Positions 1-6,586 of a stretch of 6,586 bases of DNA are shown here, in pieces (the first letter of the stretch is position 1; every line of letters begins with the position of its first letter). Under the pieces are notes generated by a model. That model saw nothing but the letters and a program-made list of their open reading frames with translations, was not told the origin of the DNA and searched no databases. The DNA is taken from the NCBI GenBank assembly GCA_019689775.1, contig JADGGV010000238.1, positions 1 to 6,586 of the forward strand, given 5' to 3'. This DNA is from Gemmatimonadota bacterium. Lineage in GTDB: Bacteria > Gemmatimonadota > Gemmatimonadetes > Longimicrobiales > RSA9. A program made the position numbers and the translations under genes.

Positions 1-2
1 AC

Positions 3-131
3 CTGGGTAAGGGGGTCGCGCACACGGCCCGGGACATGGCGCACGGGGAGTTCGTCCCCGCGTTCGGGCGCGGCGCCGCGCGGCCGTCCGGCAACGGCGG
101 CGCCCGCCGGCGGCGCGCGACGATGGAGTGA
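3..131 (+). CDS. C-terminal fragment of an unidentified protein
   Basis: This is the last 42 codons of a gene that begins before the window; the stop is TGA at 129-131. Nearly every third position is G or C, as in the other genes here, which supports real coding. The other two + frames are weaker: one stops at position 7, the other has poor codon bias. The visible residues include AHTARDMAHGEFVPAFGRG, followed by a low-complexity, Gly/Arg-rich basic tail ending RRRRATME. No catalytic motif, membrane segment or signal is visible, and I do not recognise the family. It is separated from terC by about 230 bases holding a weak hairpin and the riboswitch, so it is probably a different transcription unit. 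Confidence 0.6.
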   Translation: MGKGVAHTARDMAHGEFVPAFGRGAARPSGNGGARRRRATME

Positions 132-132
132 G

Positions 133-156
133 CGCCGGCGCCCCTTGCGGCCGGCG
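133..156 (+). terminator. GC-only hairpin after the first stop codon
   Basis: A 7-bp perfect stem (133-139 with 150-156) encloses a 10-base loop and starts 2 bases after the upstream stop codon. No T-tract follows, so it is at best a weak or factor-assisted terminator, or a 3'-end stabiliser, for the partial gene upstream. Confidence 0.3.
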
Positions 157-181
157 GGCTCGGAGGTCACTTTCCGGGCAC

Positions 182-299
182 AGTGGGGAGTAGCCCGCCG
201 GCCCGCGGCGCCCCCGCGGGCCGGAACGACCGATCGTCAAGACGGGTCGCTGCGTGGCCCCGGTCGGTCGAATGGCATCAGCCAGGCGGCGAGACCACT
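182..299 (+). promoter_or_regulatory. yybP-ykoY manganese riboswitch aptamer
   Basis: The aptamer matches the yybP-ykoY family element by element. P1 pairs AGTGG (182-186) with CCACT (295-299). Next is the hallmark L1 sequence GGGGAGTAGC (185-194). P2 is an 11-bp perfect stem (198-208 with 214-224). P3 pairs CGACC (227-231) with GGTCG (262-266), and its L3 side carries TCGTCAAGAC (234-243), where the family has UCGUCAA. A distal P3 stem pairs 244-249 with 255-260. P4 is TGGC-ATCA-GCCA (273-284). The conserved 3' end GCGAGACC lies at 289-296. In this family L1 and L3 dock to form a Mn2+ site. The downstream gene is TerC-family, the same family as B. subtilis YkoY and E. coli Alx, both known targets. 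The expected effect is that Mn2+ raises terC expression. Confidence 0.92.
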
Positions 300-333
300 A
301 CGACACATGTGTGCCGTAGGGTCTCGTTTTTTT
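290..333 (+). terminator. Riboswitch-controlled intrinsic terminator
   Basis: The stem pairs CGAGACC (290-296) with GGTCTCG (320-326), bulges A297, pairs CTACG (298-302) with CGTAG (315-319), has an A303/C314 mismatch, and ends in CAC/GTG around loop ATGT (307-310). Seven T residues follow at 327-333. Bases 290-299 of the 5' arm also belong to the aptamer (conserved GCGAGACC and the 3' strand of P1), so the two folds exclude each other. Ligand-stabilised P1 should block the terminator, giving read-through into terC at high Mn2+. This is an expression platform, not the 3' end of an upstream gene. Confidence 0.92.
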
Positions 334-361
334 GTTGCCCTCCGGCCGGATGCCGAGGGTC

Positions 362-1309
362 ATGGCCACCAACGCCTGGTACTGGATCGCCTTCAACGCC
401 TTCGTTCTCCTCCTGCTGGTCCTCGACCTGGGCGTCTTCCATCGGAAGGCGCACCGCGTCGGGATCCGGGAGGCGCTGATCTGGAGCATCCTCTGGATCA
501 CGCTCGCCCTCGCCTTCGACTACGGCATCTATCGTCTCTCCGGTCCCGAGCGCGCGCTCTCCTTCCTCGCCGGCTACCTGATCGAGAAATCGCTCTCGGT
601 CGACAACCTGTTCGTCTTCGCCGTCGTCCTCACGTACTTCTCGGTCCCCGCGAAGTACCAGCACAAGGTCCTGTTTTGGGGGATCCTCGGCGCCCTCGTC
701 ATGCGCGCCGTCATGATCATGCTGGGGGCGGCCCTCATCCAGCGCTTCCACTGGGTCGTCTACATCTTCGGCGTCTTCCTGATCTTCACCGGGATCCGCA
801 TGGCCTTCCGGGGCGCCGAGCAGATCGAGCCGGAGAAGAACGTCGTCCTGCGGCTCGCCCGCCGCTTCCTCCGGATCACCCCCGAGTACCATGAGGGCGC
901 CTTCTTCGTGAGGCTCGGCCGCCACTGGTTCGCCACGCCGCTCTTCGTCGTCCTCCTGGTCATCGAGACGACGGACCTGCTCTTCGCCGTCGACTCGATC
1001 CCCGCCATCTTCGCCATCACCACGGACCCGTTCATCGTCTACACGTCCAACATCTTCGCCATCCTCGGCCTCCGCTCCCTCTACTTCGCCCTGGCCGCCG
1101 TGCTCGATCTCTTCCACTACCTGAAGGTCGGGCTCGCCGTCGTCCTCGTGTTCGTCGGGCTGAAGATGCTGCTGGCGGACGTCATCACCGTCCCGATCGG
1201 CGTCGCGCTCGGCGTGGTCGGCGGGATCCTCCTCCTCTCCATCGCGGCCTCGCTGATCTGGCCGCCGAAGGACGCCGGCGAGCGGCCGTCCACGAACGTC
1301 GAAGACTAA
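362..1309 (+). CDS. terC: TerC-family membrane protein (probable Mn2+ exporter)
   Basis: This 315-residue polytopic inner-membrane protein has about eight or nine hydrophobic segments, roughly at 5-25, 39-57, 66-92, 103-122, 130-148, 190-220, 223-245, 254-272 and 276-300, and a charged cytoplasmic loop near 150-188. TerC signatures are EKSLSVDNLFVF (75-86) and IETTDLLFAVDSIPAIFAIT (201-220); the acidic residues E75, D81, E202, D205 and D211 are the likely metal-binding positions. The family includes E. coli Alx and B. subtilis YkoY/YceF, linked to Mn2+ efflux and metalation of exported enzymes; some members were named for tellurite resistance. The riboswitch upstream supports a manganese role over tellurite. 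I chose the ATG at 362 because it gives the usual short N-terminus; an in-frame ATG at 350 is nearly as likely, and neither has a well-spaced Shine-Dalgarno. A TTG at 332 falls in the terminator T-tract and is unlikely. Confidence 0.93.
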   Translation: MATNAWYWIAFNAFVLLLLVLDLGVFHRKAHRVGIREALIWSILWITLALAFDYGIYRLSGPERALSFLAGYLIEKSLSVDNLFVFAVVLTYFSVPAKYQHKVLFWGILGALVMRAVMIMLGAALIQRFHWVVYIFGVFLIFTGIRMAFRGAEQIEPEKNVVLRLARRFLRITPEYHEGAFFVRLGRHWFATPLFVVLLVIETTDLLFAVDSIPAIFAITTDPFIVYTSNIFAILGLRSLYFALAAVLDLFHYLKVGLAVVLVFVGLKMLLADVITVPIGVALGVVGGILLLSIAASLIWPPKDAGERPSTNVED

Positions 1310-1340
1310 TTCTCCCAAAGGGTTGCGCGGCACGGTTCCT

Positions 1341-1396
1341 GCCCTTTCCAGGGCGCCCGGCGCGGGCGCGCGAGCGCCCGCGGGCCGGCCGGCCCG
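1341..1396 (+). repeat. Cluster of GC-rich hairpins between terC and the DUF3309 gene
   Basis: Three structures are packed together: GCCCT-TTCC-AGGGC (1341-1354); an 8-bp stem (1361-1368 with 1375-1382); and a 16-base perfect palindrome at 1381-1396. None is followed by a T-tract, so none looks like a normal intrinsic terminator. They could slow polymerase, protect the terC mRNA 3' end, or set the terC to DUF3309 expression ratio. Confidence 0.4.
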
Positions 1397-1428
1397 GTGC
1401 CGGCGGCTCTCGTGTCGACCACGCCTTC

Positions 1429-1437
1429 GGGGGGAAG
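1429..1437 (+). promoter_or_regulatory. Ribosome binding site of the DUF3309 gene
   Basis: GGGGGGAAG ends 3 bases before the ATG, with its G-rich core about 6 to 10 bases upstream. It is one of the clearest ribosome sites in the window and is the main support for translation of this small gene. Confidence 0.6.
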
Positions 1438-1440
1438 ACC

Positions 1441-1581
1441 ATGTCGATTCTCCTTGTTCTGCTGATCGTCCTGCTCGTGCTTGCCATCCCGGCCTGGCCC
1501 TACAGCCGCGGCTGGGGCTACTGGCCGAGCGGGCTCCTCACGCTGATCCTGGTCATCGTCCTGCTGATGTGGATCTTCTGA
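1441..1581 (+). CDS. DUF3309-type small membrane protein
   Basis: This 46-residue ORF begins with ATG and has a strong purine-rich ribosome site, GGGGGGAAG, at 1429-1437. Two hydrophobic helices (about 2-16 and 32-46) flank a short polar turn with the aromatic signature WPYSRGWGYWPSG (19-31), the hallmark of the DUF3309 family of roughly 50-residue bacterial membrane proteins. The function of that family is unknown to me, so I do not assign one. The length is normal for the family, so it looks complete; it simply ends in MWIF where many relatives have a Gly-Arg-containing tail. It lies 131 bases after terC with no T-tracted terminator between, so co-transcription under the Mn2+ riboswitch is possible, and a probable terminator follows it. 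Confidence 0.85.
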   Translation: MSILLVLLIVLLVLAIPAWPYSRGWGYWPSGLLTLILVIVLLMWIF

Positions 1582-1584
1582 CGT

Positions 1585-1649
1585 CGCCGGACGCCGCTCC
1601 GGCGGGCGCCGCTCCCGCGCGGGCGCGGAAGCGGCGCCCTTCCGTCTTC
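1585..1649 (+). terminator. Tandem hairpins, probable terminator after the DUF3309 gene
   Basis: A 7-bp stem (1585-1591 with 1598-1604) begins 3 bases after the stop codon. A longer hairpin follows: a 10-bp perfect stem (1604-1613 with 1630-1639), one C/A mismatch, then 5 bp (1615-1619 with 1624-1628) around a 4-base loop. The two share G1604, so they may compete at their boundary. The tail TTCCGTCTT (1640-1648) is pyrimidine-rich but not a clean T-tract. It probably ends the terC-DUF3309 transcript and separates it from the ftsH-like gene. Confidence 0.65.
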
Positions 1650-1775
1650 GCCCCCAAATCCCCTATCTTCCGACGTTTACGGCACGAACGCCCTTCGGCG
1701 GAGTACCCACGTGCTGCCGATGGCTCCGGGCGATGAGGCCCGGCCATCCGAACCGCTGTTGGTCGAAGTCCACCC
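1650..1775 (+). other. Probable promoter-bearing gap before the ftsH-like gene
   Basis: This stretch follows the terminator and has no convincing gene. It contains the least GC-rich patch of the neighbourhood, around 1656-1680, with TATCTT at 1664-1669 resembling a -10 element. I see no good -35 hexamer 16 to 18 bases upstream. A promoter for the ftsH-like gene must lie here if the preceding terminator works, but its position is uncertain. Confidence 0.3.
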
Positions 1776-1827
1776 ATGCGTTCTCTCGCGACGGCGTCGC
1801 CCCGCCGGCAGGCCGCGGAACGGCGGC

Positions 1828-1833
1828 GAAGGA
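1828..1833 (+). promoter_or_regulatory. Shine-Dalgarno supporting the GTG start at 1842
   Basis: GAAGGA sits 8 bases before the GTG at 1842. The earlier in-frame ATG at 1776 has no comparable site and would add a 22-residue Arg-rich extension, so this site favours the shorter FtsH-like protein. Confidence 0.55.
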
Positions 1834-1841
1834 ATGGTATC

Positions 1842-3632
<1,791 letters not shown>

Positions 3633-3640
3633 ACGTCGCC

Positions 3641-3655
3641 GGCGCCGACAGCGCC
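3641..3655 (+). other. Small hairpin between the ftsH-like and GGT genes
   Basis: GGCGC-CGACA-GCGCC forms a 5-bp stem 8 bases after the ftsH-like stop codon. There is no T-tract. With only 62 bases between the two genes, read-through from the ftsH-like gene into the next gene is plausible. Confidence 0.25.
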
Positions 3656-3683
3656 GTCGATCGAAGCCCGAGACCCACCACCC

Positions 3684-3689
3684 GGAGGA
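3684..3689 (+). promoter_or_regulatory. Ribosome binding site of the GGT-family gene
   Basis: GGAGGA, a near-perfect Shine-Dalgarno, lies 5 bases before the ATG at 3695 and fixes that start. It is the strongest ribosome site in the window. Confidence 0.75.
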
Positions 3690-3694
3690 AGCGC

Positions 3695-5368
3695 ATGCGT
3701 CCCGCCGTCGTAGGCCTCCTCTCCACCGCGCTGCTCGCCGCGGCGCGCGCCAGCGTCGCGCAGCAGATGCGCCCGTCGACGATGGCGGGGCGCTCCACGG
3801 TGTACGCGCCGCACGGCGTCGTCGCCACGAGCCAACCGCTGGCGAGCGCCGCCGGGCTCGCCGTGCTCGAGCGGGGCGGCAACGCGATCGACGCGGCGGT
3901 CACCGCGGCGGCCGTGCTCAGCGTGGTCGAGCCGCACATGACCGGGATCGGCGGGGACATGTTCGCGCTGGTGTGGCTCGCGAAGGAGAAGCGGCTGGTC
4001 GCGCTGAACGCGAGCGGGCGGGCCGGCTCGAGGGCCAGCCGCGAGGCGATCCTGGCCCGCGGCCACGACCGGATCCCGCGCGGCGCCGAGGCCGTCACCG
4101 TCCCGGGCGCGCTCTCCGGCTGGGCCGCGCTCCTCGAGCGCTACGGCACGCGCACCCTCGCGCAGGCGCTCGAGCCGGCGATCCGCTACGCCGACGAGGG
4201 CTTCCCGGTCTCGCCGATCATCGCCCGCGAGTGGCAGGCCGAGACCGCGCGGCTCCGCCGCGACCCCGGCGCGCGAGCCACCTTCCTGATCGACGGCACG
4301 CACGCCCCCGCCGCCGGCGAATGGTTTCGCAACCCCGACTACGCCGCGACGCTCCGCCTCATCGCGCGCAACGGGCCCGGCGTCCTCTACGGCGGCGAGC
4401 TCGGCCGGCGCATCGTCGAGCACCTCGACTCGCTCGGCGGGTTCCTCACGCTCGACGACCTGCGCGCGCACCGCGCCGAATGGGTCACGCCGATCTCGGT
4501 GCCGTTCAAGGGTTACCGCGTCTGGGAGCTGCCGCCGAACGGGCAGGGCATCGCCGCCCTCGAGATGCTGCGCATCCTCGAGGCCTACGACCTGAAGGCG
4601 ATGGGGCACAACAGCGCGCCCTACCTCCACCACCTCATCGAGGCGAAGAAGCTCGCCTACGCCGACCTGGAGCGCTGGATCGGCGACCCGGCGGCGATGA
4701 GCGTCCCCGCCGAGCGCCTCCTCTCCGACGACTTCGTCGCCGCGCGCCGCCGCGCGCTCGACGAGACGCACGCCGCCGACCGCCCGGAGCCCGGCGCCGC
4801 CGACGTCGCCAGCGAGACCGTCTACCTCACGGCCGCCGACGCCGACGGCAACATGGTCTCCTTCATCAACAGCAACTACGACGAGTTCGGCTCCGGCATC
4901 GTCGTCCCCGGCACCGGCTTCGTCCTCCACGACCGCGGCCTCGGCCTGACCATGGAGCCCGGCCGCGCGAACACGATCGCGCCCGGGCGCCGGCCGCTCC
5001 ACACCATCATTCCCGCGTTCGTGACCCGCACCGGCCCGGCGGGCGAGGAGCCCGTCATCTCGTTCGGCGTGATGGGCGGCTCCATGCAGCCGCAGGGCCA
5101 CGTCCAGTTCCTGCTGAACTACCTCGTCTTCGGCATGGACCCGCAGCAGGCCGTCGACGCCGCCCGCTTCCGCCACCTCTCCGGGCGGCGCGTCGCGCTC
5201 GAGTCCGCCATCGGCGACGACGTCCACGCCGCGCTCCGCGCCATGGGGCACGACGTCGTCGAGGGCGACGGCGTCGCCTTCGGCGGCGCGCAGGTCATCA
5301 TCCGGCTCCCGCGCGGCTACGCCGCCGCGTCGGACCCGCGCAAGGACGGCCACGCCGCCGCGTACTGA
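3695..5368 (+). CDS. ggt: Secreted gamma-glutamyltransferase-family protein
   Basis: This 557-residue Ntn-hydrolase precursor begins with a signal peptide (hydrophobic core about 4-17, likely cleaved after ASVA near residue 22), so it should act in the periplasm or outside the cell. Family motifs in order are GGNAIDAAV (61-69), GIGGDMFALVW (84-94), PNGQGIAALEML (281-292), the autocleavage site before T375 in ETVYLTAADADGN (374-386), and GGSMQPQGHVQ (461-471), which lines up with the oxyanion glycines. Self-cleavage at T375 should give large and small subunits with T375 as nucleophile. Known members hydrolyse or transfer gamma-glutamyl groups from glutathione and related amides. The residues after the nucleophile are V-Y, not the T-H of E. 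coli GGT, which places it in a divergent branch, so the substrate may differ from glutathione. The start is set by GGAGGA at 3684-3689. Confidence 0.92.
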   Translation: MRPAVVGLLSTALLAAARASVAQQMRPSTMAGRSTVYAPHGVVATSQPLASAAGLAVLERGGNAIDAAVTAAAVLSVVEPHMTGIGGDMFALVWLAKEKRLVALNASGRAGSRASREAILARGHDRIPRGAEAVTVPGALSGWAALLERYGTRTLAQALEPAIRYADEGFPVSPIIAREWQAETARLRRDPGARATFLIDGTHAPAAGEWFRNPDYAATLRLIARNGPGVLYGGELGRRIVEHLDSLGGFLTLDDLRAHRAEWVTPISVPFKGYRVWELPPNGQGIAALEMLRILEAYDLKAMGHNSAPYLHHLIEAKKLAYADLERWIGDPAAMSVPAERLLSDDFVAARRRALDETHAADRPEPGAADVASETVYLTAADADGNMVSFINSNYDEFGSGIVVPGTGFVLHDRGLGLTMEPGRANTIAPGRRPLHTIIPAFVTRTGPAGEEPVISFGVMGGSMQPQGHVQFLLNYLVFGMDPQQAVDAARFRHLSGRRVALESAIGDDVHAALRAMGHDVVEGDGVAFGGAQVIIRLPRGYAAASDPRKDGHAAAY

Positions 5369-5399
5369 TCTCGGGGCCAACCGCTGTCGCCCTCCCGCT

Positions 5400-5426
5400 C
5401 CCGCTCCCGGGCCGGTCGGGAGCGGG
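5400..5426 (+). terminator. Hairpin after the GGT-family gene
   Basis: A 10-bp perfect stem (5400-5409 with 5417-5426) around a 7-base loop lies 31 bases after the stop codon. It is GC-rich and lacks a T-tract, so it is a possible terminator or 3'-end stabiliser that separates this gene from the sigma factor gene. Confidence 0.5.
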
Positions 5427-5445
5427 GGCGTGCGTGAGCGAGAGC

Positions 5446-5473
5446 GGGAACGATCGGGCAAGCTTCCGCCGTC
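5446..5473 (+). promoter_or_regulatory. Candidate ECF-type promoter for the sigma factor gene
   Basis: GGGAAC (5446-5451) and CGTC (5470-5473) are separated by 18 bases. An AAC-containing -35 and a CGTC-like -10 at about this spacing are typical of promoters read by ECF sigma factors, which often activate their own gene. The position, 60 bases before the start codon, fits autoregulation. The match is short and the spacer is at the long end, so this is tentative. Confidence 0.35.
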
Positions 5474-5489
5474 CTTCCAACCATCCCCG

Positions 5490-5520
5490 GCCCGGTCCGA
5501 TCTAATCCGCCGGACCGGGC
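5490..5520 (+). repeat. Perfect inverted repeat upstream of the sigma gene
   Basis: GCCCGGTCCG (5490-5499) and CGGACCGGGC (5511-5520) are perfect inverted copies around an 11-base, comparatively AT-rich loop containing TCTAAT. The repeat ends 13 bases before the GTG start. It could be an operator for a dimeric regulator or an mRNA hairpin near the ribosome site that limits translation. Confidence 0.5.
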
Positions 5521-5533
5521 GACGGGCGAGCGG

Positions 5534-6094
5534 GTGAGCACTCTGACGATCTCGGAATCGCAAACGAAGGCGACCTCTCCCGAGGTCGATCGCGCGGATG
5601 CACGGCTCGCCGCCCGCGGTGACCGCGACGCGTTCGAGCGGCTCTACCACCGCCACGCCGCGCGCATCCACACGCTCGCTCGGCGGATGCTCGGCCCCGA
5701 CGAGGCCGACGAGGCGACGCAGGACGCGTTCGTCCGGGCGTGGTCGAAGCTCGCCAGCTTCCGCGGCGACGCCGCGTTCGGCACCTGGCTGCACCGGCTC
5801 GCGCTGAACGTGATCCTGTCGCGGCGGGCGGAGCTGGCCAGGCGCCGGCAGCGCTTCGCCTCCGAGGACGACGTCCCGGAGGTCGCCCGCTCGCGGTCGA
5901 CGCCGCCCGAGGCGCGCCTCGACCTCGAGACCGCGCTGGCGCGGCTCCCCGACGGCGCCCGCGAGGTCTTCGTCCTCTATGACGTCGAGGGCTACAAGCA
6001 CGAGGAGATCGCCGGGCTGCTCGGCATCAGCGTGGGCACGTCGAAGTCGCAACTGCACCGCGCCCGCATGCTGCTCCGGGCGCACCTGGCCTGA
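5534..6094 (+). CDS. ECF (sigma-70 family) RNA polymerase sigma factor
   Basis: This 186-residue protein has the two-domain ECF layout. Region 2 (about 33-102) includes DAFERLYHRHAARIHTLARR and the core-binding and -10 recognition part EATQDAFVRAWSKL, followed by GTWLHRLALN. A linker of about 30 residues leads to region 4 (about 131-184), with LPDGAREVFVLYDVEGYKHEE and the helix-turn-helix around IAGLLGISVGTSKSQLHRAR, which reads -35 elements. Regions 1 and 3 are absent, as expected. The start is GTG at 5534; the ribosome site is weak (GGGCGAG), but no better in-frame start precedes region 2. It is followed 13 bases later by a zinc-finger anti-sigma gene, the usual pairing for sigma factors that answer envelope or oxidative stress. 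I cannot name its ECF group or regulon. Confidence 0.95.
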   Translation: MSTLTISESQTKATSPEVDRADARLAARGDRDAFERLYHRHAARIHTLARRMLGPDEADEATQDAFVRAWSKLASFRGDAAFGTWLHRLALNVILSRRAELARRRQRFASEDDVPEVARSRSTPPEARLDLETALARLPDGAREVFVLYDVEGYKHEEIAGLLGISVGTSKSQLHRARMLLRAHLA

Positions 6095-6107
6095 GGGGGA
6101 CCGGGAA

Positions 6108-6586
6108 ATGACGAGGGACCGCTGGACCGACCGGTTGTCGGAGTACATCGACGACGAGCTCCCGGCCGAGGAGCGCGCCCAGCTCGAGGCGCACCTCGCC
6201 GGCTGCGCCGCCTGCGCCCGCACCGTCGACGAACTTCTCGCCGTCGTGCGCGCCGCCGCCACGCTGCGCGATTCGCCGCCGCCGCCGGAGCTGTGGACCG
6301 GCATCGCCGCGCGGATCGCGGCGCCCGTGATCCCGCTCCGCCCGACCCCGCCGGCGCGGCGCCTGAGCTTAAGGCTCCCACAGCTCGCGGCCGCCTCCGT
6401 CACGCTCGTGGCCGCCTCCGGCGCGCTCGTCTGGGCGCTCCTCTCGCGCGGCCCCGCCGCCGGCGGGCCCGTCGCCGCGGCCCCGGCCGCCGCGCCCTCG
6501 CTTACGGCTTCCGCGCCCTCGTCGGCGGAAGGCGCCGTGGCGCCCGCGCCGGCGCGGCTCGCGGGCGACGACGTGGACGAGCGGGC
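6108..6586 (+). CDS. Zinc-finger (zf-HC2) transmembrane anti-sigma factor, partial
   Basis: The first 159 residues are present; the 3' end lies outside the window. The N-terminal cytoplasmic domain carries the anti-sigma zinc-finger signature YIDDELPAEERAQLEAHLAG with H29, C33 and C36 (HxxxCxxC). One hydrophobic segment at about 92-112 should be a membrane helix, followed by an Ala/Pro-rich, low-complexity presumed periplasmic region from about 115. The expected role is to bind the adjacent sigma factor at the membrane until a signal releases it. The ATG at 6108 follows the sigma stop by 13 bases and has GGGGGA at 6095-6100 as ribosome site, so the two are one operon. A lone TTA leucine codon (residue 88) stands out among otherwise G/C-ending codons. 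Confidence 0.9.
   Translation, partial: MTRDRWTDRLSEYIDDELPAEERAQLEAHLAGCAACARTVDELLAVVRAAATLRDSPPPPELWTGIAARIAAPVIPLRPTPPARRLSLRLPQLAAASVTLVAASGALVWALLSRGPAAGGPVAAAPAAAPSLTASAPSSAEGAVAPAPARLAGDDVDER

Noticed and set aside
145..173. Possible promoter for terC (TTGCGG at 145-150 with CACTTT at 168-173)
   Set aside because: The spacing is right and a start near 180 would suit the riboswitch, but the -10 match is poor, so I do not list it as a feature.
145..894. 249-codon + frame beginning upstream of the riboswitch
   Set aside because: It runs through the riboswitch and terminator and then out of frame through terC, with an Arg/Pro-rich product.
278..1333. 351-codon open frame on the minus strand opposite terC
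   Set aside because: It is the complement of a clear TerC gene, has low-complexity Asp/Glu/Arg/Gly-rich content with no domain, and is expected where third positions are nearly all G or C.
5501..5506. TCTAAT as a -10 element
   Set aside because: It lies in the loop of the inverted repeat and no suitable -35 is found 15 to 18 bases upstream.
6369..6371. Single TTA codon in the anti-sigma gene as a possible tRNA-limited control point
   Set aside because: One rare codon alone is weak evidence, and nothing else suggests a bldA-like system here.

Overview
The window is a compact, very GC-rich bacterial chromosomal segment in which every gene I can support lies on the + strand. Third codon positions are almost all G or C, genes are tightly spaced, and several stem-loop terminators are visible. 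This fits a free-living high-GC lineage of the kind often recovered from soil or sediment (for example Gemmatimonadota, Acidobacteriota, Methylomirabilota/Rokubacteria, Eisenbacteria or a myxobacterial relative). The sequence alone does not let me choose among these. I see no insertion sequence, phage gene, CRISPR array, tRNA or rRNA.

Layout. (1) 3-131: the C-terminal tail of an unidentified gene that starts outside the window. (2) 182-333: a yybP-ykoY manganese riboswitch whose conserved 3' end is also the 5' arm of a strong intrinsic terminator, so it reads as a transcriptional ON switch. (3) 362-1309: a TerC-family integral membrane protein, the classic target of that riboswitch. (4) 1441-1581: a 46-residue DUF3309-type membrane miniprotein, followed by tandem hairpins that include a probable terminator. 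(5) 1842-3632: an FtsH-like membrane AAA+ zinc protease, complete but with a changed pore loop. (6) 3695-5368: a secreted gamma-glutamyltransferase-family Ntn-hydrolase. (7) 5534-6094 and 6108-6586: an ECF sigma factor and its probable zinc-finger anti-sigma factor, the latter cut by the window end. An ECF-type promoter candidate and a perfect 10-bp inverted repeat lie upstream of the sigma gene.

How the genes may work together. The riboswitch should raise terC expression when Mn2+ is high, and terC may carry the DUF3309 gene with it, since no T-tracted terminator separates the two. TerC proteins export Mn2+ or supply it to exported enzymes. In Bacillus subtilis, loss of both TerC paralogues was reported to make FtsH essential, so a terC neighbour encoding an FtsH-like protease is suggestive. 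The gamma-glutamyltransferase and the sigma/anti-sigma pair also act at or beyond the inner membrane, but nothing in the sequence ties them directly to manganese. The best lead is the riboswitch-terC-DUF3309-ftsH arrangement rather than a wholly new system; most families here are known.
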